Assembly: GCF_003569045.1 (NCBI RefSeq)
Contig: NZ_BFCB01000003.1
Span: 2,480,001 to 2,544,000, forward strand
Origin: Aggregatilinea lenta
GTDB taxonomy: Bacteria; Chloroflexota; Anaerolineae; Aggregatilineales; Aggregatilineaceae
DNA: 64,000 bases
Direction: 5' to 3'
The translations under genes and the position numbers were made by a program. Position 1 is the first letter of the stretch, and each line of letters begins with the position of its first letter. This document shows positions 1 to 8,220 of this stretch, in pieces. The notes under the pieces are model-generated. The model was not told where the DNA came from. It saw nothing but the letters and a program-made list of their open reading frames with translations, and did not search any database.

Positions 1-2
1 TG

Positions 3-1346
3 GAGCGCAAGGAAGGCTCGACGAAGGGCGTCGTCGTGCTGGCGACGGTCTACGGCGACGTGCACGACATCGGCAAGAACCTCGTCCGCACCATTCTCAG
101 CAACAATGGCTACACCGTGCACGACCTGGGCAAGCAGGTCCCGGCGAACACGATCATCCAGGCGGCGGTCGATCACAACGCCGACGCGATTGGCCTCAGC
201 GCGCTGCTGGTCAGCACGTCCAAGCAGATGCCGCTGATCGTCAACGAACTGGCCCGGCGCGGCCTGAGTTACCCCGTGCTGATCGGTGGGGCCGCGATCA
301 ACCGCGCGTTCGGGCGGCGCATCCTGTTCCTGGAGGAATCGGGTGACGCCTACGAGCCGGGCGTGTTCTACTGCAAGGACGCCTTCGAGGGCCTGGACGT
401 GATGGATCAGCTTACCGTGCCGGAGAAGCACGATGAGCTGCTCGAACGGGCCGTGGCCGAAGCGCATGCGGAGATGGGCAAGGCCACACCTGCCGTGAAG
501 CAGCGCACCGAAAAGGCGCGCACGTCCACGGTGGAGCCTGCACCGGACATCCCCACGCCCCCGTTCTGGGGTGCGCGGGCTGTGCTCGATATTCCGCTCG
601 ATTCGGTCTTCCCGCACCTCGACAAGCGCGAGCTGTTCCGCCTGAGCTGGGGCGCGCGCAACACGCACGGCGAGGAATGGGATCGGCTCGAAGCGGAATT
701 CGAGGCGCGGCTGCACCGCATGAAGCGCGAGGCGATAGAGGCGGGCACGCTGCGTCCGCAGGCCGCGTATGGCTACTTCCCGGCGCAGTCGCAGGATGAC
801 GATCTGCTGATCTACGACCCGGACGCCTACGCGCGGGGCGGGGCGCTGGACGAAATCGCGCGCTTCCACTTCCCGCGCCAGCCGTTCGGGGAATACCTGT
901 GCCTGGCGGACTACTTCGCGCCGGTCGGCGGCGAGCGTATGGACGTGTGCCCGCTGCAAGTCGTGACGGTCGGCGCAGGCGCGACGGACGCTTTCGACCG
1001 CTTGCAGGCGGCCAACGAATACACCGAGGCGTACTTCTTCCACGGCCTTGCCGTGCAGACCGCCGAAGCGACCGCAACCTATATGAACCGGCATGTCAAC
1101 CGCGAACTGGGCATTCCGGTCTCGCGTGGCAAGCGGTATAGTTGGGGTTATCCGGCTTGCCCGGATTTGGACGATCACGCGACCCTGTTCCGCCTGCTGC
1201 CCGCCGAAGAAAAACTGGGCATGACCCTCACCGCTGCGTTCCAGCTCGTACCGGAGCAGTCCACGGCGGCGATTATCGTGCACCATCCCGACGCGAAGTA
1301 CTACAGCGTGGGCGTCTCGCGGGCGGAGCAGCTCACCAGCGCATAG
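3..1346 (+). CDS. metH: Cobalamin-dependent methionine synthase MetH, C-terminal part (cut by window edge)
   Basis: The reading frame is open to the left edge, so this is the end of a longer gene. The first residues form a B12-binding domain with the DVHDIG motif, whose His (codon 63-65) is the lower axial cobalt ligand; this motif transfers methyl groups from methyl-folate to homocysteine through cobalamin. After a linker rich in Pro, Thr and Glu (about 480-560) comes the AdoMet-binding reactivation domain, with the GYPACPD motif near 1147 that binds AdoMet for reductive methylation of inactive cob(II)alamin. The stop is at 1344-1346, 9 bp before the next methionine gene. The pterin and possible homocysteine domains lie outside the window, so I cannot tell whether the full protein has its own homocysteine domain. 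Identification of the visible part is secure. Confidence 0.95.
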   Translation, partial: ERKEGSTKGVVVLATVYGDVHDIGKNLVRTILSNNGYTVHDLGKQVPANTIIQAAVDHNADAIGLSALLVSTSKQMPLIVNELARRGLSYPVLIGGAAINRAFGRRILFLEESGDAYEPGVFYCKDAFEGLDVMDQLTVPEKHDELLERAVAEAHAEMGKATPAVKQRTEKARTSTVEPAPDIPTPPFWGARAVLDIPLDSVFPHLDKRELFRLSWGARNTHGEEWDRLEAEFEARLHRMKREAIEAGTLRPQAAYGYFPAQSQDDDLLIYDPDAYARGGALDEIARFHFPRQPFGEYLCLADYFAPVGGERMDVCPLQVVTVGAGATDAFDRLQAANEYTEAYFFHGLAVQTAEATATYMNRHVNRELGIPVSRGKRYSWGYPACPDLDDHATLFRLLPAEEKLGMTLTAAFQLVPEQSTAAIIVHHPDAKYYSVGVSRAEQLTSA

Positions 1347-1355
1347 GACGAGGAC

Positions 1356-3233
1356 ATGGCTAAAATCCCGTTTCGAGAGCGGCTCGCGCAGGGCGAGGTC
1401 ATCCTGGCCGACGGCGCGATGGGTACCCTGCTGCATGCCCAGGAAAATCTGCCGATTGATACCTGCTTCGACCTGCTGAATCTGGATAACCCGGCGGCGG
1501 TGACGCGCGTGCACCATCACTACCTGGAAGCTGGGGCCGAAATCGTCGAAACCAATACCTTCAGCGCCAACGTCTTCAAGCTGGCCGACTGCGGCCTGGA
1601 AGACCAGTGCGCCGCGATCAACCGTGCGGGTGTGGAGTTGGCCCGGCGCGTGGTGGACTCGATGTTCCGCGAGAACCTGTACGTGGCCGGATCAGTCGGG
1701 CCGCTCGGCGTGCGGCTCGCGCCGTTTGGCCGCGTCACGCCGCAGCAGGCGTTCGACGCGTTTATCGTGCAGCTGCGCGCACTCATCGAGGCGGGCGCGG
1801 ACCTGATCATCTTCGAGACGTTCACCGACCTCAACGAGATCGTACAGGCGGTCAAGGCCGCGCGCGCCACTAACCCGGACATTCCCGTCGTGGCGCAGAT
1901 GACCTTCACCCGCGACGACCGCACCCTGCTGGGCGATACGCCGGCCCAGGTCGCGCTGGCGCTGGCCGCCACCGGCGCGGACGTGATCGGCGTGAACTGC
2001 AGCGGCGGCCCGTCGCAGTTACTGCGCGTGCTGCGCCAGATGCAAAAGGCCGCGCCCGGCGCACGCCTGTCGGTGATGCCCAACGCGGGCTGGCCGGAGA
2101 TGGCCGGGGGCCGCGTGATGTATTCGGCCACGCCGGAATATTTTGGAGATTACGCGCTGGCGTTCAAAGAAGCGGGCGCGTGCCTCGTTGGCGGGTGCTG
2201 CGGCACGACGCCGGAGCACATCCACCTGATGCGCGAAGCGCTGGACGACCCGTCGCACCACCAGCCCGCCCTCGTTACGGTCCAGGAGCGGGTCGAGCTA
2301 ACGCGGTCGGACGTGCCCGAACAGCCGACGCAGCTTCAGCAGAAGCTGGACGCCGAGCAGTTCGTGGTGACGGTCGAGATGCGCCCGCCGCGTGGTTACA
2401 CGGCGCAGAAGGTGATCGCGTCGGCCTCGCTGCTCAAGGAAGCGGGCGTGGACGTAATCAACGTCTCCGACAGCCCGATGGCGCGCATGCGCATGAGTCC
2501 GTGGGCGGTGTGTCACCTCATCCAGCAGAACCTGGGCATCGAGACGGTGCTGCACTTCCCGACGCGGGGCCGAAATTTGCTACGCGTGCAGGGCGATCTG
2601 CTCGGCGCGCACGCGCTCAGCGTTCGTAATATTTTCGTGGTAATGGGCGATCCGACGACCATCGGCGATTACCCCGACGCGTTCGACACGCATGACATCG
2701 CGCCGACCGGCCTGATCCGCCTGATCAAGCACAACCTGAACGACGGGCAGGACCAGGCGGGCAACTCCATCGGCCAGCCAACCTCGTTCCACGTGGGCTG
2801 CGCGCTGAACATCACCGCGCTCGATCTCCCGCGCGAGGTCAAGCTGCTGCGCAAGAAGATCGACTCCGGCGCGGACTTTGCGCTGACGCAGCCGACCTTC
2901 GACCCGGCGGCCCTGGAACGCTTCCTCGACGCGTATGCAGCCCAGTATGGCCCCCTCACGCTGCCGGTGCTGGTAGGGCTGATGCCGCTTTATGGCAGCC
3001 GCCACGCAGCTTTTTTGCACAACGAGGTGCCCGGTATCGTCATCCCCGACGAGGTCCGCAAACGGATCGACGTCGCAGGCGACGGCGCGCCGGAAGAAGG
3101 CGTACGCATCGCCCGCGAGCTGCTGGTCCGGCTGCGCCCCCTGGCGCAGGGTGCCTATATCATGCCCGCGTTTGGGCGCTACGATCTGGCCGCCAGCGTA
3201 GTGGACGTGCTAGAGCGCACCCGTGTGGTGTAA
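1356..3233 (+). CDS. Bifunctional homocysteine S-methyltransferase / 5,10-methylenetetrahydrofolate reductase
   Basis: This 625-residue protein joins two enzymes. Residues about 1-300 are a homocysteine-binding (Pfam S-methyl_trans) barrel with the DGAMGTLL start and the three zinc cysteines in GVNCSGG and GGCCGTTP. Residues about 320-620 are a MetF-type flavin-dependent methylenetetrahydrofolate reductase that makes methyl-folate. The arrangement resembles Bacillus YitJ. The gene starts 9 bp after metH and is surely cotranscribed, so the fusion could make methyl-folate and also present zinc-activated homocysteine to the cobalamin protein upstream. No separate metF is seen nearby. The start ATG at 1356 follows a weak GAGGA-like site. 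Function of both halves is clear from motifs; the methyl donor of the first half (methyl-cobalamin protein, S-methylmethionine or other) is not decided by sequence. Confidence 0.93.
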   Translation: MAKIPFRERLAQGEVILADGAMGTLLHAQENLPIDTCFDLLNLDNPAAVTRVHHHYLEAGAEIVETNTFSANVFKLADCGLEDQCAAINRAGVELARRVVDSMFRENLYVAGSVGPLGVRLAPFGRVTPQQAFDAFIVQLRALIEAGADLIIFETFTDLNEIVQAVKAARATNPDIPVVAQMTFTRDDRTLLGDTPAQVALALAATGADVIGVNCSGGPSQLLRVLRQMQKAAPGARLSVMPNAGWPEMAGGRVMYSATPEYFGDYALAFKEAGACLVGGCCGTTPEHIHLMREALDDPSHHQPALVTVQERVELTRSDVPEQPTQLQQKLDAEQFVVTVEMRPPRGYTAQKVIASASLLKEAGVDVINVSDSPMARMRMSPWAVCHLIQQNLGIETVLHFPTRGRNLLRVQGDLLGAHALSVRNIFVVMGDPTTIGDYPDAFDTHDIAPTGLIRLIKHNLNDGQDQAGNSIGQPTSFHVGCALNITALDLPREVKLLRKKIDSGADFALTQPTFDPAALERFLDAYAAQYGPLTLPVLVGLMPLYGSRHAAFLHNEVPGIVIPDEVRKRIDVAGDGAPEEGVRIARELLVRLRPLAQGAYIMPAFGRYDLAASVVDVLERTRVV

Positions 3234-3379
3234 ACTCTAGGTGTGAGCCGGACGGACGGGCCGCCGCATGCTCGGTCTGCACAGGGACGGGTGTTCGTTG
3301 TTAAATTGGTGCAACGCATGGTAGGCTAATCCGTAGATCATTGTGTTGATCTTATCCTTCAACCCTGGAGGTAGCTTGT

Positions 3380-4255
3380 ATGCGTCGTTACCTGACGTAT
3401 TTGATCGTGTTTGTCGCCGGGATTAGCTTGCTGGCGGCCTGCGGCGGCTCGGACAAGGATGAGCCACTGCCCGAGGCGCGCACGCTTTTGGAGGAGGCGA
3501 CACAGAAAGTCGAGGACGCCGCATCATTCGAGCTGGAGATTGCACTCAGCGGTTACCCGGTGGGTATTGACGTGGGCGACTTCCCCATGCCCATGGACCT
3601 GCCGCTTCAGTTCGACTATGCGCGCGGCACGTTCATCGCGCCCGACCGCTTGAGCGCGAACGTGCAGGTCAGCCTGGGCGATCTGGCCGCGACGGTGGAT
3701 CTGGTGGCGATTGGCAACGAACAGTTCATGCGCAGCGACACACTGACGCAGGGACGCTGGGTCCAGGAGGAGATTATTCCCGGTTTTGCACCCTCGGTGC
3801 TGCTGGCCGAAGACGGCGGCATCACCAGCGCCTTGAACTCAATCGATAATCTGGAAATGGTGGGCCGCATCGACCTCGACGGGCTGGACGTGTATCACCT
3901 GCGCGGTCAGATCGACGCGGCGAACGTCTATGCCCTTACGTTTGGACTGATGGGCGCCAGTGAAGGCGCGTTGGATTCTGATATCTATATTATGGCGGAC
4001 GATCACACGGTCGAGCAGATCGTGCTGCACGAGCCGCCGCCCGACGTGCCGACCCAGGAACCTGCCGCCGCCGCTACTGCTGAGGCCGAGGCCGAAGAAC
4101 TTGAGCCGACCGTCTGGACGATCTCGCTTCAGGGCTACAACGAGGATTACGCCATTCAAGCACCTGCGACCGAAGAAGCGAAGAGTGGGCTTCCTGATAT
4201 GGGCACCGCGCAGCCGGATGGCCTGAGCGCGACGAGCGAACCGGACGGTCAATGA
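3380..4255 (+). CDS. LppX/LprAFG-family lipoprotein
   Basis: The 291-residue product starts with a lipoprotein signal peptide: MRR, a hydrophobic stretch, then the lipobox LLAAC with Cys at about 21. The body (about 30-225) resembles the LppX_LprAFG fold: an early helix of the LLEEATQKVEDA type, alternating beta strands, and the late 'V.GR..LDGL..Y.LRG.ID' region. Mycobacterial LprG and LppX carry triacylated lipids across the cell envelope in a hydrophobic cavity. The C-terminal 65 residues are Ala/Glu/Pro-rich and probably disordered. A GGAGG ribosome site precedes the ATG. The stop codon overlaps the start of the MFS gene by ATGA, so the two are translationally coupled, the same order as lprG-p55 in Mycobacterium. 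Family assignment is by eye; lipid binding is inferred. Confidence 0.78.
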   Translation: MRRYLTYLIVFVAGISLLAACGGSDKDEPLPEARTLLEEATQKVEDAASFELEIALSGYPVGIDVGDFPMPMDLPLQFDYARGTFIAPDRLSANVQVSLGDLAATVDLVAIGNEQFMRSDTLTQGRWVQEEIIPGFAPSVLLAEDGGITSALNSIDNLEMVGRIDLDGLDVYHLRGQIDAANVYALTFGLMGASEGALDSDIYIMADDHTVEQIVLHEPPPDVPTQEPAAAATAEAEAEELEPTVWTISLQGYNEDYAIQAPATEEAKSGLPDMGTAQPDGLSATSEPDGQ

Positions 4256-5991
4256 GCATCCTGCCTTCCTCTGACCGGCGACGGTCGCCGTGGCTGATCC
4301 TGGCAATCGTCAGCCTGCCGGTCTTCATTGGCGCGCTCGACCTGACGATCATTTCGGCGGTTCTGCCCGAAGTGATCGTTAGTTTGAAGCTGCCCGTCAA
4401 GGACTACCTCGATCAGGCGTCCTGGGCCGTCAACGGCTACCTGCTCGCGTACGCGATCAGTATGACGTTCACCGGGCGTTTGTCCGACCTCATCGGGCGG
4501 CGCTCGGTCTACATCGGGTGTCTGATCCTGTTTATGATCGGCTCCTACCTCGTCACGGCCTACGACAGCACCTTTCTCAACAGCACGATTGCGCGCTTTT
4601 ATAACAGTGTGCTGGGAATGCGTCCCCCGCGATTGGAGGAGCGTCACCTGTATCTGGTGATCGCCGCCCGAATCGTGCAGGCGTTGGGGGCAGGCGCGAT
4701 GGTTCCCATTACCATCGCCCTGGTAGGCGACCTGTTCCCACGCGGCGAGCGTGCCCGTCCGCTGGGCGTAGTGGGCGCGGTCGATACGGTGGGCTGGGTG
4801 CTGGGCCACCTGTATGGCGGCGTGATGGTGCGCCTGTTCGGCCTGCACGGCGACAGCCTCGTGGACGCCTTCGGCAGTCTGGGCATCAGCGTCGCACAAC
4901 CCTCGTGGGAGACGCTGTTCATTCTCAATATTCCCATCGGCATCCTGGGCCTCGCGGGTGCGTGGTGGGCGTTGAGCCACGTCGAAGGGCCGCGCGCGAC
5001 CGGGCGCTTCGACTTCCTGGGGACGCTGCTGGTGTCGTTCAGCCTCATCGCGCTGAATCTCGGACTGGGGGCCAGCCCAGATGCGGTGATGGGCGCGGGC
5101 AACATCAACGAGCTGGGCGAAGCGTCGAGCGGCAGAGGGGTGTATTTCCTCGTGGCAGCGCTGGCGTTTTTTCTCTTGTTTTTGTGGACGGAAACGCGCG
5201 TCCGCGATCCATTGGTGCACCTGAATCTGTTCCAGCGGCGCAACTTCGCGTCGGCGTCGGGCACTAACCTCCTGGTCGGATTCTGCCTCGCGATCGGCCT
5301 TGTCAGTGCGCCGCTGCTGGTGAACATCCGCGCGGACAGCCCAACCAGCGACGACATCCAGCAGGCGGCTTTAATTGCCGGACTGCTGCTGTCCGGCCTG
5401 ACGATTCCGATGGCGCTGGCCGCGATACCCGGCAGCGTACTGAGCGACCGGAAGGGCTATCGCTTCCCGACCGTGCTGGGCATGGCGCTGTCGGCCATCG
5501 GGTTCGCGCTCGCGGGCCTGACCTGGAAGGCTGACACGTCCTACTGGCTCATGGGCGCGGAGATGGTGCTGGTCGGCATCGGGCTGGGCCTGACGATCTC
5601 CCCGATCGGCACGGCGGTCATCAATGACGCGCACGAAGACGAGCGGGGTGTGGCCTCGGCGCTGATCCTGATTCTGCGGCTGATCGGCATGACGCTGGCA
5701 ATCTCGTCCCTGACGACCTACTCGCTCGAGCGGGTGGATCAGTTGGTCCGCAACCAGAGCACCGCGACGTCGGGCGACACCGGCGAGGTGATCGAAGCCT
5801 CCGTGGACGCCCAGTTTTACGCGGCGGTCCAGGCAATTCAGGAATTGCAGTTCGTCGGGGCGGCGGTTTCCGTGCTGGGACTGCTGGCGGCAGCTTTTTT
5901 GCAGGGCGGGCAAGTCAAGCCGCTGCTTGCGCCTGCCTCGCCGCCGGGCGAGAAGCGGCGCATTATGGCGCGAGGTGATCCGGGGGATTGA
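4252..5991 (+). CDS. DHA2-type (14-helix) MFS exporter, P55-like
   Basis: A 579-residue integral membrane protein with about 14 hydrophobic helices. It has the DHA2 signature ALDLTI with Asp30 in helix 1 and MFS motif A GRLSDLIGRR at 75-84. A hydrophilic insert lies after helix 3 (about 103-130) and a Ser/Gly-rich one near 275-295. DHA2 members are proton-driven drug or lipid exporters. The start overlaps the lipoprotein stop by four bases (4252-4255), which couples translation. The lipoprotein-then-MFS order matches mycobacterial lprG-Rv1410c, where the pair moves triacylglycerides to the outer envelope and contributes to drug tolerance. A specific substrate cannot be read from this sequence; generic multidrug export is the alternative. 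Confidence 0.88.
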   Translation: MSILPSSDRRRSPWLILAIVSLPVFIGALDLTIISAVLPEVIVSLKLPVKDYLDQASWAVNGYLLAYAISMTFTGRLSDLIGRRSVYIGCLILFMIGSYLVTAYDSTFLNSTIARFYNSVLGMRPPRLEERHLYLVIAARIVQALGAGAMVPITIALVGDLFPRGERARPLGVVGAVDTVGWVLGHLYGGVMVRLFGLHGDSLVDAFGSLGISVAQPSWETLFILNIPIGILGLAGAWWALSHVEGPRATGRFDFLGTLLVSFSLIALNLGLGASPDAVMGAGNINELGEASSGRGVYFLVAALAFFLLFLWTETRVRDPLVHLNLFQRRNFASASGTNLLVGFCLAIGLVSAPLLVNIRADSPTSDDIQQAALIAGLLLSGLTIPMALAAIPGSVLSDRKGYRFPTVLGMALSAIGFALAGLTWKADTSYWLMGAEMVLVGIGLGLTISPIGTAVINDAHEDERGVASALILILRLIGMTLAISSLTTYSLERVDQLVRNQSTATSGDTGEVIEASVDAQFYAAVQAIQELQFVGAAVSVLGLLAAAFLQGGQVKPLLAPASPPGEKRRIMARGDPGD

Positions 5992-5996
5992 CCGTC

Positions 5997-6022
5997 GCAG
6001 CCGCTACAGTTGTGGTGGCTGC
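5997..6022 (+). terminator. Possible terminator hairpin after the MFS gene
   Basis: The arms 5997-6007 and 6012-6022 form an 11-bp stem, counting two G-U pairs, around the tetraloop AGTT, starting just after the MFS stop. The following bases are only moderately T-rich, so termination may be weak. Confidence 0.45.
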
Positions 6023-6070
6023 GATTGTTAAGGGGTTAAGACTGCATCTGCCGTAGGATGATGGGTGGTT

Positions 6071-6919
6071 ATGGCCGAGGTAGGTCAAATACGTGTCTTG
6101 GGGGCGGTAGCGCCCCAGTCCGAGGATCGCTACCGGACACATCTTGCGCGCGATGCTCAAATTGCGCTGCGGATGGTCACAAGCGGACCCGCGATTTGTA
6201 AGGATCTGGATGCTGCCGACGAGCAACCCGATATTCTGGTCATCGATTACGCGCTGGGCGACGTTTACACCCTCATCACGGCCCTGCGCGAACGCTATCC
6301 CCGCCTGCTGATTCTGTTGGTAGACGAAGAAGCCGATTTTGTCATGCCGGGCCGCGCGGACGAGGTCTCGGTGGATCCGTTCGAGGGCGACGACCTGATC
6401 AAACGCATCAAGCGGATGACCGAAGACCGCCGCTTGGAAACGCTGCGCACAGACGTCCTGCCGCAGATTCGCGTGTTCGCCAAAGCGTTGCGGCGCGCCT
6501 CGTCCGGCTACGCGCGCCAGCAGGCCGCGATTACCGCCACGCGATCGTTGGGCTTTGACTATGCCGCCGTTTACCAGGCCGCGCCCGCAGACCCCGGCGA
6601 TCTGACGCTCGCCGTGCAGGATGGTCCGCGCGAGTTGGTGGATGGCGCGCCCAAGCGCGAGAGCGGCCCGAACTCACTGGTGGCCTGGGTCGGACGCAAT
6701 GGCCAGAGCCGTATTGTCGCGCCCGGCGACGAGCCGACCCACGTGTTTTTGCGCGAAAGGCAGCTCGGCGCGGCGGTGTGTGTGCCTATTGGCGTGACGT
6801 TCCGGTTCGGGGTGATCGTCGCCTGCCGGACCGAACCGCAGAGCATCACGCAGCAAAACGTATTGATGCTAGAATTAGTCAGCGCCCAGCTTGCAAGCGC
6901 GCTGGCTAAGCAAGGGTAA
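6071..6919 (+). CDS. Degenerate receiver-GAF protein
   Basis: About 282 residues from the ATG at 6071; a GTG two codons earlier (6065) is an alternative. Residues about 5-115 have the layout of a response-regulator receiver domain, with the phosphoacceptor-like Asp in ILVIDYALGD. The usual acidic pair after strand 1 is missing, and the strand-4 Thr/Ser and strand-5 Lys are not obvious, so it is probably a pseudoreceiver. Residues about 140-280 look like a GAF domain ending in a LELVSAQLASAL helix. No output domain (DNA-binding, kinase or cyclase) is present, so it probably acts through a partner. It is flanked by unrelated genes, and no histidine kinase is nearby. The domain calls are by pattern only. 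Confidence 0.7.
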   Translation: MAEVGQIRVLGAVAPQSEDRYRTHLARDAQIALRMVTSGPAICKDLDAADEQPDILVIDYALGDVYTLITALRERYPRLLILLVDEEADFVMPGRADEVSVDPFEGDDLIKRIKRMTEDRRLETLRTDVLPQIRVFAKALRRASSGYARQQAAITATRSLGFDYAAVYQAAPADPGDLTLAVQDGPRELVDGAPKRESGPNSLVAWVGRNGQSRIVAPGDEPTHVFLRERQLGAAVCVPIGVTFRFGVIVACRTEPQSITQQNVLMLELVSAQLASALAKQG

Positions 6920-6972
6920 CGTGCAGCGGCTTGGGCACGCAGGTTTTGTGACCAGAGGCGAGGCGAGGCTGC

Positions 6973-8079
6973 ATGTCTGTTCCTATCCAAATCGGCTCCG
7001 CGCGCAGCCATCCGGGCCAGATCGTGTATGGTCAATTTGACGCTGTGCCCCTGCCGACTGGCGGCATAGAGACGCTGCCCGTAATCATCGCCCAGGGGCG
7101 CAGTGGGGACGGTCCGGTCCTATGGCTGACGGCCAGCATCCACGGCAACGAATATGACGGCTTGCTGGCGATCCACCGGCTGATCACGCCGGATCTGGTC
7201 GAGCAGCTCAATGGGACCATCGTCGCCATTCCCACCCTGAATCCGGCGGGGCTGCGGTCCGGCGCGCGCGCGCCCTATTACCAGCACGGCAAAGACCCGA
7301 ACCGCCTGTTCCCCGGCATGCCTTTGGAGGGCAGCGGGCGCGATCCGCACCTGCCGAGCGCGCTCGAACTGTCCTACGCGCGCCTGTTTGCCCACATCGA
7401 CGCCACGGCTGACTTCCTGATCGATCTGCATAATTATGGCAGCCGGTCGATCCCGTTCGTCTTTCGGGACCCGGTGTTTTACCACAACACGCGGGACTAC
7501 CACGCCGCCGTTCGGCTCCAACACATGGTGGGCGAGATGGTGCAGGCGCTGGGGCTGACCGTCGTCAACGAGTACGTGTCCGACCAGTACGTGGAGATGG
7601 GCTTGCATCGATCGGTCAGTGGAGCGACACTAAACACGGCGCGTATCCCGGCGGTGACCGTGGAACTGGGCGGCCAGAACGCGGTCAATCCCGTCTGCGT
7701 GCAGGAAGTGGTCGCGGGCATCCGCAATGTGATGCGCTGGGCGTCGATGCTGCCCGGCCCGGCGGAGCAAGTCGCTCACACGCCGGTCGCAGATCTGGGC
7801 TATCCGGTGCGGCGCATCCAGCATCCGCGCGTGACGGAAGCCTGCGTGGTGCACGCCGTGGTCGAGCCGGGGCAGGCGGTCAGCGCGGGGCAGGCTGTGG
7901 CGCGGATGGTCGATATTTATGGCCGTCCTGTCGGGGGCGCTCAGGGATGGTTGTGCAGCGAGTATGACGGGCTGGTGTTGGGGTTGTACCCCGGTATCAC
8001 CTATTTTCCGAACGAGCCGGTGATGGGCCTTGCGATTCGAGACGATCACGAGTTGATCGTACAGGTGCCATACGGTTAG
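6973..8079 (+). CDS. Succinylglutamate desuccinylase/aspartoacylase-family zinc hydrolase
   Basis: A 368-residue member of the AstE/AspA branch of M14-like zinc enzymes. The zinc site is visible as HGNEYDG (His and Glu, residues about 56-59) and the later His in DLHNYG (about 154). The presumed catalytic Glu is in TVELGGQN (about 233). The C-terminal 100 residues form a beta-rich, lipoyl/biotinyl-like domain (VHAVVEPGQAVSAGQAVA), common in this family. These enzymes cleave N-acyl or amide bonds of small amino-acid derivatives. Nothing nearby identifies the substrate; many members are misannotated as aspartoacylase. The ATG at 6973 follows GAGGCGAGGC, a reasonable ribosome site. Confidence 0.88.
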   Translation: MSVPIQIGSARSHPGQIVYGQFDAVPLPTGGIETLPVIIAQGRSGDGPVLWLTASIHGNEYDGLLAIHRLITPDLVEQLNGTIVAIPTLNPAGLRSGARAPYYQHGKDPNRLFPGMPLEGSGRDPHLPSALELSYARLFAHIDATADFLIDLHNYGSRSIPFVFRDPVFYHNTRDYHAAVRLQHMVGEMVQALGLTVVNEYVSDQYVEMGLHRSVSGATLNTARIPAVTVELGGQNAVNPVCVQEVVAGIRNVMRWASMLPGPAEQVAHTPVADLGYPVRRIQHPRVTEACVVHAVVEPGQAVSAGQAVARMVDIYGRPVGGAQGWLCSEYDGLVLGLYPGITYFPNEPVMGLAIRDDHELIVQVPYG

Positions 8080-8165
8080 AATGAAAGGGAAGCTTTTTAT
8101 CCCAAGTAATACGTTTATTTACCGCTATTCCTGACTATTACCGGGTAGTCGCAAGCTGTAACCTA

Positions 8166-8174
8166 TGCTACAAT
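8166..8174 (+). promoter_or_regulatory. Extended -10 promoter for the Ser/Thr kinase
   Basis: An extended -10 element TGCTACAAT lies 46 bp before the kinase ATG, in an AT-richer gap. A clear -35 is absent, as usual for extended -10 promoters. The predicted start near 8181 would give a leader of about 40 nt. Confidence 0.55.
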
Positions 8175-8220
8175 TCGCTGACAGAAAGCCCATCTGCGCC
8201 CACTCTTTAAGGCAAATCGG

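Noticed and set aside
3-1346. metH as a truncated pseudogene
   Set aside because: The frame is open to the window edge with intact motifs; the truncation is the edge of the window.
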